A stretch of DNA of 64,000 bases from Capitella teleta (lineage: Eukaryota > Annelida > Polychaeta > Capitellidae). The number at the start of each line of letters is the position of its first letter. Position 1 is the stretch's first letter. A program made the translations under genes and the position numbers. Below the pieces are notes generated by a model that had not been told where the DNA came from, made no database searches, and worked only from the letters and a program-made list of their open reading frames with translations. The stretch is taken from positions 98,825 to 162,824 of the forward strand of contig KB303281.1 of the NCBI GenBank assembly GCA_000328365.1, given 5' to 3'. This document shows positions 12,245 through 23,800 of this stretch, in pieces.

Positions 12245-14254
12245 TCTTTTTTTTATTAATTTCGTAATATATTGTAAGTATAGATTTCATAAGTACCATT
12301 ACGTCATGCAGACAGCCAAGTATTTGCATACTTTTTTCTCTGGCATTTGGGTTTTGAGCACCGAAAGAACTTTCTTTGATCGTTCAGCACAGTGAGCAGT
12401 CGCATGATGAGCCTGTTACTCAGCGCACAAGCACCCGAGACATGCAATCTTATGCCACACATTCATTGATTTCTACCTCCGCTTGCTCGCTTGGGACATT
12501 TCCGCCTCCTTTTTTCTCCCATTCACAAGACGATCCACGTGCGACCGATCAGTCGCAGCCAACAATGAGCAACCCAACTCTCAATCGCAAAACGAGTGAT
12601 TTCTACTCCAGATTAGCTTCTCTCGTCTATCGGAAATCCAAAGGTGAGGATTCAGACCCTAACGTCGTTTTTTTTTTTACAGTTTTTTCTTTCGTTTTTT
12701 TTTTTTTTTTTTTTTTTTATCGTTTGTTTTTGCTTTTTCGATTTCACATCTGGGCACTCAAGAATTGCTCACAGTACAATCTGAATTGGTTTCCTGACAC
12801 AATGGTTTGTTGCCCGAATTATGCGTGTTTCTTTACAAATGCTGTCATCTCGGTAATTTGCATGTCAATCAAGAATATCGATCAATCGGCTGCAATATTT
12901 TGTAAACAGTTCCAGTAACCCTGGTGCTACTCCAGTGCTTGTTTGGTGCATCGATTGGCATGCCATTGGTCGACCTGTGTTCTACACAGGATGGATGCTT
13001 CTCTCATCGTGAATCACTATATGAACCAGTGTGAACATTATATGTCGATTTTATTTCTGCCATTACCCACCGGTATTATTATTATAATGCATGTATATAT
13101 AATTATCTTTATGGTGGTGTGTAATGAATGATAAAAATAAAACGAAAATATAGATAACTTGAGTTAATAATAGATAGTATTGTACAATGTATACCCAGCT
13201 ACAAGGTGGCCAGCGTGTAAATATCGTCCTATAAAAACTCCTTTAAAAAAACAACTAATTTTTTAGCACACTTGTTGATTTATTCCATTTAAAATTTCGA
13301 CAAATGGTATTTAATCGATTCAATTATGCAATGATAAGTAGTTAGGTACCCAATACATTAATTAAAATTAATATCAAACAAATAATGAACGAACCTGCTG
13401 TGCCTGCCTGGGGTTATGGGCCGGTCATCTAAATTTAAATATTTAAATTTAAATATTTTAGGACAGAAAATGTATATATATTTTTTTTTACTTCAAATAA
13501 GTCCAGAAGGACATCCAACCCACTCTAAATCCGTAATCTATTTAAGCCCCCGCTAGTATTTAATAAGCTTTGAACTCCACCTTTTCTGTCAATCTGTGTT
13601 GATTGACATCTGAGAGAGTGGATATTAAAGAGCAAATAAAACTATGATTCAGCGATGAAGTCGGCGGGAAAGTCAAAGGACACGAGTCGCCCATTATCGG
13701 CCAATTAAGACATCGATTGATCAGAGTTCAGGATAAACTGATTACGTAATCTTAAGTCAGCGTAGCAGAGATAGTAATCCACAGAGGGTCGGATCAGAAC
13801 CTTAATCCAGGCCCAGAGGCAAGCGACACAGCGAGACGTCGTTCATGCGTGAAGTGTTCAGGACGTACTCAATGCCAACAGAGCACTTCGCTCTCAGAGT
13901 TACATGCAGTCAACTTGGCGGCGATTATCCTTGCAGATTGATCACCTGTAGAGTCCGGGATAAGAATTGCATGACTGCAGTGCCTCTAATTGTAGAATGA
14001 TGCTCATCTGAGCGTTCAGTACAGCAAATCATGGAAGGTGAGATAAATGTAGAATTTTCGTGTTTATCGGATTGTTGCTAGATCGATGGGACTCATAAGT
14101 CAGAGCCATGATACCTCAGTATTTCGGTTATGTTCTTCGTCTTGTCACAAACATGTTTGATGGTTCTGAGTCCGGTCACTTTGTTTTTTAAACGTGATAG
14201 TGAGGAGACTTGCTATCACTAAGGTCTAATGGTCTGGTTCTAACCATCATTACT

Positions 14255-14298
14255 TGAGAAGGAGGGAGGAGGGGGAAGGGGAAGGGGAGGGGGGGGGA
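14255..14298 (+). repeat. Polypurine, G-rich tract
   Basis: About 44 nt of almost pure A/G ending in a long G-run, with several separate runs of three or more G. Such sequence can form G-quadruplex or triplex structures in vitro. No gene adjoins it, so a role is unproven. Confidence 0.75.
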
Positions 14299-14640
14299 CT
14301 CAAACGGTAGTGTAAATATCGTACGATCAAAGACACTTTTTGGTACTACTACTATGTAACAAAACCTTCGGCTTCTCCTGGGTCTGTTCATTTCCATTAC
14401 AACATGGTTCTGCTGCCATATATGGGCTACAGCGAGAAGGCAGAATGAGACAAATTTTTCAACGAGACAAACATTTCAATGAGACAATCATTTCAACCAG
14501 TAAAATGGAGCATAGATTTTGGTTGTGCCTTTTCTTATACCATGCGTATCAATTTTCATTAACCTAGTGTTGTTATTATTTTTTTTTTTATCTGATAAAT
14601 TATATTCCAATATCTTTAAATATTAACGGTCCCCAGTAGT

Positions 14641-14719
14641 TTAATTGCATAACACGCAAAATAAATTCGAAATATTCGTTTAATTGCATAACACGCAAAA
14701 TAAATTCAAAATATTCGTT
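14641..14719. repeat. 39 bp tandem duplication
   Basis: Two nearly identical head-to-tail copies of a 39 nt unit beginning ttaattgcataacacg, differing at about one position (g/a). It looks like a recent local duplication. Confidence 0.85.
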
Positions 14720-17395
14720 GCATTGAATCTAGCATTGTAACAATATAATGCGCATAAATACTGCTACATTTATCGGAATTTACAGCCAACGGCCTGGCCT
14801 GATATGGTTATAAAGGAATTTCCTCACAAAGCAACAAACTTACTGATTTACCTTTAAGACGCACTCCACGCATAATAACTTTATGTATTCATATCGGTTT
14901 TTTTTTACATCAATCAGTTCTAATGGTGTATTGGAATGCAAACACAGGCGCTGGACATTATGAAGCATTGTGTTTCATCAATTATTCACCCTATAATGCA
15001 ATCAATACAATCGACCGCATAGTCAACAGCGCAGTGCTTCTATGCTACGGCGATATGTAGGTTAAAATTATGGGGTGTAAAGAAATATAGCTGTTTCTCG
15101 GTGACACGATATCAGCAAATGAATTATTCATAATCTTTTTTTAGGTCTTTATTTGCATGAGCGTAATCTATAATTGCTATCTTTATCAGTATGCAAACAC
15201 CTAAAAGGGCGTAGCGATTGGCGACAATCGGTGGTTACCATCAACAAAACGGATACGTATCTGCTATGGTTGAGCGCGGCATACACTGCATGGCTTCGCT
15301 TCGATATTACCATCATCAGGTCCTTTGTGCCGGGTGGTAAATAATATATACCATCCAATATATCTATATACATACAGCCAAACCACTAATGCGTGTAGAA
15401 TGCAATCGGCGAGCACCACAGGATTATCGTGTTAATTATGGCTGCGGATAAACAGAGCAGATACTCCAAATCGATACTTGGTATGGCGTTGCTTCGCCTC
15501 GACGATCAAGGGGTCGACAAAGCAGCACCCGGTCGTCAACTGGCGACCCCCGCTCCGATGTCGTCTTGTGACTCTGCTCAAATTGCCAGCAGTGCTCGAC
15601 CCAAAGAAACAAGTAGGTCCCCTATTGCTAGAACTTTATTATAATTTATTATCAATAAAGGTCACAAGCTCGTAATCTGGTCTGCAGTTGTGATGTAACC
15701 TGACTCGTGATTGCAATGGCTTATGCTACCGTTTATAACGAGCGTGTACAGATTGAAACTTGCAGGCTGCCATGCAATGCAGTGCCCCACCCTCCATTGC
15801 TTGCACTGCGTCTTAACTTGTCCACGACCTTTAGCTAGAATCCTATTATATGACTTCTGAGTGTTGATAGTGTCTCTTCATATCTGTTCGCCGTAGACCC
15901 CGGAGCAGATTGTAATTAGCCGGATCGGTTGGCTGCAGTAAAAATGACCGGCTATTTGGCAGCTGCTCAAGCCGCTCCACCAATCAGAGATATCGGCTCA
16001 GCATTGAGATCGGCGGTTAGCAGTGGTTTGAAGTGGCTTGGCAATGGTTGCTATGTCATCTTATACGTATTATGATGCCATTGGTTAACACAAACATGCA
16101 CTACTCTCCACTCGTGGTACTAGTGTGGTAATTTTGAGATTGGACGATTTCCAAATCCTATGATGTCCCACTCAATTGCACTTTCTTTACTCAAGTTCAA
16201 GAGGTTTAGGGCGTTTCATAAACTTCAATAGGTTATTTTTACCCATGAACATAATAATCACCATTATTACTTTGTTTGTAGAGCCTACTAATACAATTTC
16301 AGCTAGGTTCTAATTAACGTTTTTATTGCAAGCAAATGATACATGCAGCGGGAAGAGGAAGCAGATAGAGAAACAGATTGGAAGAAAGAATGGGATGGCG
16401 AACTGAATGAGTTGTTGCAGCAGGATCTTGAATGAAAAATTAGCGTGTTTTTTATGTTTCAGTTGCAATTGTTGGGCAACCTCTGTGTTAAATTTAAATG
16501 GCTTAACTAATTGCAGGAAAATTAACAAAATTACACAACTTTTTCAGACCAACAAAAGCAATACATGTAGACAAACAGTGTAGTGAACAAAGTGTTATGA
16601 GAGACCAATGCAAATTCTGGCCTCTGAGTTCTGAAATAAGAGTTTGGCAGTGTTATAAGTTATAATAGTTAAATAACAATCAATCAAAAGATGGTAGGTT
16701 TAATGCCAGGTACATATCAGTAGTATACATGAAGCAAGTAACAAGTGATCTACATGTACTAGTACTCGAGAAGGAATATTTTTCACTAACCCTAGTAGTA
16801 CTGGTATACTGCGCAATATCCTATGTCAGTCCAATATATATTGGGACAACCCTCGTACATATATATGTATGGGCATACATACAGTATGGCATAAATTCTT
16901 AAATTAAGTTTAATAAAGGAAACTGAATAAAATCGACTTCCACAGATAGCTCAGATAATAAGTATATAAACAATACCATGAACACAATAAAAACTTGTAC
17001 AAATGATAAATTCTTGTAATACTGAATGAAAAATATTTGGATTGAATCGGCTGAGAGCCGCTGATGACAGTGTCGGCTGATAGCGGTTGGCCGACGGCAC
17101 CAATCGGCGGTGGCTGGCTAAACGACCAATCGGTGGCGGCTAGTACATATCGGCGGCGGCTCCGGGGTCTAGTTTGCCGTGACCTCTTAGTTCAAACCAT
17201 AGGATTTGTAGATTCATGTTTTCTAGGGTCGCTGAACCACCTCCTTAAGTTAATTTATAAAGATATTTATTTGATGCAATTTATCTGATTGTGCATCGCA
17301 CACGCTGTTATAACTGAATGGTTTCTGTGTTCATGAAATACCAGAATGCAATAATGAAAGGTTTGCTTCCTTGACGCTATAACCCTTGGTTGCAG

Positions 17396-20300
17396 TCAAC
17401 ATCAGCAAAACAATTCCACGCAGTCTCAACATGAGGGTGCCCATCAACATCAATCAAGACACACATCTTTACAATACCTTAAGTCAACAGAACGTACCCA
17501 AACATGCCTATAACTTGAGCCGTGCGGATTACACCTGTGATCACCTCTCAGTTCAACTTCGCCTCTTGAGAACCATAAAGCGGATAACACAGATTGAAAG
17601 CTCAAAACGAAAATCTACGGATAGAATTCTGAAAAGTAAATATTTACAGGCTGGTTATAACAGCTGGCAGTATAGTTACCAAGACAACGAGGTGTTGTGG
17701 AATTGAAAGAGACTATTGATCTGAAGGGGACTAATCCATTTGGGAAGCCATTCCCCTCCCTGCTGTCACTGTCCCATTATTAGCTTCGTACTGATTTGGT
17801 TCGATGCTTTTGTGAGCTACAGCATGGGGAGTGGTGCAAGCATAGGGGATTCTAACATCCACAAAGGTTGGTGCTTTGGCTAATTGGAAATAGTGGCCAT
17901 GGTTTGTTAATTGTTGTCTCTAAACTTCATTTTTATCTGAAATATTTAAAGAGAATATGGCGAGTTTTATTACTTTCAGAAAAACCAATCAGAGGCACAC
18001 CTATTACACAGAAGCCGCCAGAGTCTTCGCAGGCATCAACATCAGCCTCCAAGAAAAAAGAAAATTCTGTAGAAAAGGGTTCAACTACAGAAACGCAGGA
18101 AGACCCTGCACCAGAACGAACGCCGGTTACACTACAGGGAAACAAGAACAATGGCAAGGGTCGGAAGACACCACCAAAGTCCGAGCATGACGTCACGAGA
18201 GGTCACAAGGCGAAGGACAATCTGGGCACCGCTGCTGGTTCGCTGCGATCAAAAATTAACTTGCCAAATAACATGGAATGGACTTACTACCTTGGCGGAG
18301 GCAACGGCGTCTCCATGTAAGTCTCATGTTCATGTTTTGTGCATGTATTGGATTTGGGTAACATGTTGTGATTGTAGCATTGAAGAAACGTTGAGTGGTC
18401 TTGGATATAAGAAGATCAAAGACAAACAAGACGAATCATACAGATTTAAATGGGTGGAACTCAAAGCCCAAATCAACTATCATACTTTCAGAGAAGGTAA
18501 ATAATGCTCCTGAATCATACTTGTTTACTTGGAAGCAAGTGAAACCAGTTCATGACTCATGCTAATCTAATAATGGTCGTTTTTCACGGTCATTCCAGGT
18601 GAACAAATGGTGAATCATATCCCTAATTGCCATTTACTGACCAACAAACTTGGACTGGTCAATTCGTTGCGAGAATATGACCGTATGTGCACAAACGTGA
18701 AAAAGAAATCCTCGAAATTAGACTTCATACCTGAAACTTACAAACTTGATGACAAGAACGAAAGGGAATTGTTTTATGAATTGTTCACAGGTGATTATGA
18801 TGCACGACTCAATGGTTATAGTCCTATATACTAAATACATATTTTATGATTTCATGAACAATAGAGGGCGATATATGGATTTGCAAACCAACTGGCAAGA
18901 ACCAAGGTAAAGGTATTTTTCTGGCAAGACATATTGAGGAGGTGACACAGGTTGTCGCAGAAAATGAGGCCATCAACCAACGCCTAAAGGAATCAAACAG
19001 ACCCACAAGGCCACTGAACAGGATCATTCAAAGGTGGGTCCATCTATCTACATGCCCATTAAGGCTGTAAATCTGGATCGTCCTCTTCAGGTATATTCCC
19101 AATCCACTGCTTCTGGATGGGCGAAAGTTTGACATCAGGGCGTACATGCTGATAGCCAACACCACACCCTACCTTGTGCTTTACCACAAGGGATACGTGA
19201 GGCTCTGTATGCACGATTATGCAACAAATGCAGAAAGTTTAGTCGCTCATCTCACAAATCAGGTTAGCTAATCATCTGTTTTTAACCTTCAATTGCGTTT
19301 TATATTATGTTTACTTCTAGTATATTCAAAAGAAAGATCCCCAGTACAAAGACTCGAAGGAGGACACCGTATGGAGCATGGATAAATTTAATGATTATGT
19401 GAATAAGAATTTGGCACAAGATAAAGGCTTAGAGCAGAATTGGGTCTACGACACTTTAACGGTAATTGTGTAATTGTGATGTCCCTAATTATCAAAGCTT
19501 TTTTCTTTTTCTTTCATTTTCTTTTTCAGAATCGAATGAAACAAATCATGACGTATTGTTTTACTGCCGTGAAGCACAGACTACAATGCAAAGTTGGATA
19601 TTCAGATCTGTATGGTTTGGATTTCATGGTGGATGATGAAATGAAGGCAAGTGTTGCGTCTACTGTTCTCCTTTGAATCAGATGTCACTTCTCACCCAGG
19701 TATGGCTGATTGAGATTAACGTCAACCCAAGCCTTGCAACCAATTGCGAAGCTTTAAAAGAAGTCATGCCTCCGATGGTCAAAGAAACCATATGTGAGTT
19801 GCGTAAGTTGAGAACAATGCAGTTTACACTTCTCCGTTTCTGCAGATCTCTCAATTGAATGCTTTGAGAAGAGTCGTCGCAATCGCCCATTGCTGCCGCT
19901 TCAAAGCCTGCAGAACTTCACCATCCTTCATAATGGTAGCCCCGCCAAGGCAACTGGTGCCACGCGAGCCAGCCATCGAAGCATCACAGCCACTCCCCCG
20001 TCTAAACTCCAGTCAGCTTCAGCCGCGGACGACCAAGGGAATAAACGCTCCCGGAGTCTGTCACCTGTGAAGGAAGTTGGTGACAATGGAGTGACAGCGC
20101 GACCTCGAATCACCAATCGGCATGTACTGAAGGCTACTCCGACCCTTCTCAACCCGCAGACCTCAAGGGCTGAGTTGTCAACATCCAGCCAAAAACTGTT
20201 GAAAGACAAAACCGTTGGTGCCTACAGACACGCATCTATGAGCAAACCACAAAAAGAAACTCGTTCAAATAAATCCCCCACGCATGGAGTAAAGGCGGTG

Positions 20301-20495
20301 GCGTCCAGTAACCAATCCTCTTCATCTTTGAATAAATCCAAACCACAGAAATCAAGCGAAACACAAAATACAGAATCTAAAGATGCCGAGAAAGGAGATT
20401 GCAAAACAGAAGCAATACAGAGTGACAGTGAACTTTTATCCTGCAAAGAGAAATCGCCTGAGAACAAACATGATGCATCTCACCGAGGCAGCTGA
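17396..20495 (+). CDS. TTLL10: Tubulin ligase-like protein TTLL10 (polyglycylase type)
   Basis: Core exons: 17980-18316, 18378-18496, 18599-18790, 18865-19033, 19091-19262, 19321-19461, 19530-19646, 19700-19793, 19846-20495. All phases agree and give about 660 residues. The sequence tracks vertebrate TTLL10: [10 protein letters not shown], the ATP-binding stretch [27 protein letters not shown] and the Mg-binding IEINVNPSL near the end of the TTL fold. Family knowledge: TTLL10 elongates polyglycine chains on tubulin and some other proteins, acting with initiating glycylases in cilia. The C-terminal 200 residues are Ser/Lys-rich and disordered. One intron (19647-19699) uses a GC donor. An exon at 17396-17635 is phase-compatible with the first core exon and may encode the N-terminus, but I recognise no domain in it. 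The true start codon is not found; an internal Met near 17430 is one option. Confidence 0.88.
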
Positions 20496-20584
20496 TGAGT
20501 GCCTCTAGTGGACTACTGTGATATAATAATTATATGCTATATAGAAGTGTGGGTGTAGGTTTACTCTAGGATATCCTCATAAAG

Positions 20585-20709
20585 TTTATTACGGCCATGG
20601 ATTCGTTTATCAATTCTCTTCGTTGGTTTCCCTTTCATCCTCAGTTTGATACATCCTAGAATATTTAACACATGATCGGAAATGAAAACAAGAAAACCCT
20701 TTGTTTATT
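20585..20709 (-). terminator. Candidate poly(A) signals of the glutamate transporter gene
   Basis: Two AATAAA signals read on the minus strand (TTTATT on the plus strand at 20704-20709 and 20585-20590) follow the SLC1A stop codon by about 120 and 240 nt. They lie in the 330 bp between the convergent TTLL10 and SLC1A genes. No plus-strand AATAAA for TTLL10 was found in the same interval. Confidence 0.5.
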
Positions 20710-20825
20710 ATAATATATATTCACTCAAAGCTGAATATAAGAAAATAATCAAATGAGTACAGCAAGCCCATAAACGTTTCATCGCACGTTAAATGTCTTG
20801 TAGACCTTGTAGGCATGTTTGCGTT

Positions 20826-23800
20826 TCACAGCCCTGTTGAGATGATTTCCCCTCCGTCTTTGGAGAACCCTTTGTTGTTTTCCCCTTTCACCTCTTTGCC
20901 ATCCTCAATATACATTTCCACTGGAGCTGTTCGGCGTAACTCGTGACGAGCTAAGTGCTCGACGATTCCGGCTCCGATGGAGTCACCTTCAACATTAACC
21001 ATCGTTCGGAAGCGATCACTGTGAAATGGTGCTTTGTGATTTATTGTCAAAAATGTCAAAAGCATGTACTCACAGCATCCAATCAACGGCCAAAATTTTA
21101 GTGACGTCATCCGCTGGAAGTCCAAGGGCTGTCAGTACTATCACCATGGTCACAATTCCTGCCTGAGGAACGCTGGCTGCCCCAACTGACGCCAATGTCG
21201 ATGTGATGCTAGAATAATACTTTTAAGAATTCTAAATTGTGCTAGTGTTTCATTGTCAAACCTAGCAGCGACAATGTTTGCAGCATTCAAATGAATCCCT
21301 CTCATCTGTGCTATAAAGATGGCGGCCACTGCTTCATAGAGAGCAGTACCATCCATGTTGATGGTAGCTCCCACGGGAAGGACAAATCTGGTCACCCTCG
21401 GGTCAACGTGGTTGTTCTCTTCGAGGCAGCGATACGTCACAGGCAACGTTGCTGAGCTTTCAGGAAAGAAAGCAGATGTAGTAGTGTGTCACAATGCACC
21501 ATCAATAACCAACCTTGAGGCTGTCCCAAGTGCCGTCAGCAGGGCCTGTAACGTTCTGTACAGATACGTGTAGGGGTTTTTCCGCACGATGACGAAATAC
21601 ATCAGAGGCAGTATGATAATACCATGAATTGCCAGCCCAGTCATCACAGTAGCGATATAAAGGCCCAGGGACTCTAGTTCTCCAACTGGGTCCTCCATCT
21701 CGATAATCTCGGACGCTACTAGGAATAGAATTCCAATAGGTGAGTACCTAGAAAGGTAATAATGCATGAAAAACTGCATTTAAATAAATTTAGTCGATCG
21801 TTGATTTACCAGATTACAGCTGTAACCAGCACCATTGTGGCCTCAGCGAAAGCATTGAAGAAAATGTACAGTGGTCTGCCGATTTCTCCGAGACGACTGA
21901 TCACAATGCCCATCGCCACAGAGTAGACGACCAGCCCCAACACGTTCATTCCATCTTCTTTCCTTACGTCAAAATCGTAGATTGCTGCAATCATAGATAA
22001 GCAGAGTTTTGCACATACAGTAAATGATAGCAGTACACACTCTGCATAGATTCCTGGATTATTTCACCACAGAAACCATCAGGGTTTGGAGTTACATCTT
22101 CAGTGCAGTTAACCCCCACAGTAATGTTGACGGCCTCCTCTCTTGGCACTTGGTAAGTCTTGGTCTGAATGTAATGTACAGTTTTATTAGCATTAATATC
22201 GAGGGTATGATTTAATTCAAGGTTGTCTTACTTGTCGGAAACAGGCTTCCACCAAATTGTTTGGAAGCATATTCCTGTTGTAATAAAAAATACGAAACGA
22301 TAATCAATGAACAACATATGATATTGTGAGCAATAATAAATTTATGTGTAGGGATTTTTGGTACTACCCAACAGCCATAACAATGCAAGCTGCTGTTAAA
22401 AAAAAGAGCGTTGTACCAACCACCATTGAGGAAGGTGTGTTTGAAGTTTTTCATTCTCTCACCTTTTTGGTTTGGTTCATTTGCGGTTTTGAGGAAGGTT
22501 GAGGAGACAAGGGAACCGCGTTCGCGCCGTTCGACTGAGCCCATTATAAAAATTCAAAGCAGGTTTTGTTCTTTTACGAGATCCCTCCCGAATACCGAGA
22601 TTTCATTTTGTATTTTGGAATTAGTATTTGCTGACAACTGAGAAATTAAATTCAATCGGACGATTCATGCTTTTACACAAATCTCAAAATAGCTGTGGCT
22701 TTTGACCTCATTCGAGTTCTCCTATTTGTCATCATGCTGCATGTTTTACCATGAAAATAGCTAATTAGAGAGTTAACATGTACTTTAATTAGAAAGATAA
22801 ACCAAATATAGTGTGCAATGTAGGCCTAAAGGCTGTGAGAAAAATTCCAAACTTTAATTGGAGCACCCCATGTATAGTTCAAAGTTGTAAAAAGGATAGG
22901 AGCTATGCGAAATATTCTATATTGATACATATTTACAATGAACACACAGAGCATTATGGAGTGGGTTTAAATTAAGCCTATAGACATGCAGTGATGAATA
23001 AAAGTATCAACGCATAGGCCCTACACAAACTCGTTTATTTTACAAACTGCAGACTTCGGTTCAGAACTGTCAACTACTAGTTGTATGAAATCCAGGGGCC
23101 AATTTCTTAAATGAAAATTAAGTCAATCTGCCCAACGGACTTGTTCCTGTTACGGCCTGAAGTCGACTCAGCGATTCTTAAATCAAAGTTAAGAAACCCT
23201 AAGGCCATTGCTGACTTAGCTAACTGTTTCCTCGTTTCAATTTTTCCGGATGCGTTATGATAGCGATTTGCGCACATTTTCAAACACAGAATCCCAGTTA
23301 CCGTCTAACAAACTCTTTAACCTACATTTTTGACAACATCCGCTTTGGTATTTAATCGGCGTATCATGTCTGTGAAACCCTATTTTGATTTAAGAACCGC
23401 ACCTTAGTCTATTAGTCGTCAGCGGCCTATAGTCAAGCCGTCTATACGATCGAAATTCTTTTTAAGGATCGATCAACCCATGATCAGTATATCACTATAA
23501 ACCCTCGCAGCCGTAAATTCACCTTTGGTTTTGGAATCTTAACTGTAAATAATCAGAATGGGTACAATCAAGTTTCGCGAAGACCAATTGGTCATTTCAT
23601 GAAATTTAGTTTCAATTATCACAGTACAACATGCACACTAACTCACAGTTTATGGCTAAGAACTTTGGCTTTCGATAAAATAAAACTGGGTTAATCCTAT
23701 GCAAATGCCAATTATTTATAGCCATTAGCAAATCACATGTCTTATCTCAAATTTTATGGTCAAGCAAATACGTCTTATCAAATTAGACGGATTTACTGAT

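Larger units (their letters stand above)
10886..17395. other. Intergenic region
   Basis: No gene is recognisable. It contains one copy of a dispersed repeat with an assembly gap (11738-12222), T-rich runs near 12670-12720, an AAATTTAAAT palindrome cluster near 13429-13460, a polypurine tract (14255-14298) and a 39 bp tandem duplication (14641-14719). Short open frames here show no family similarity. Confidence 0.5.
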
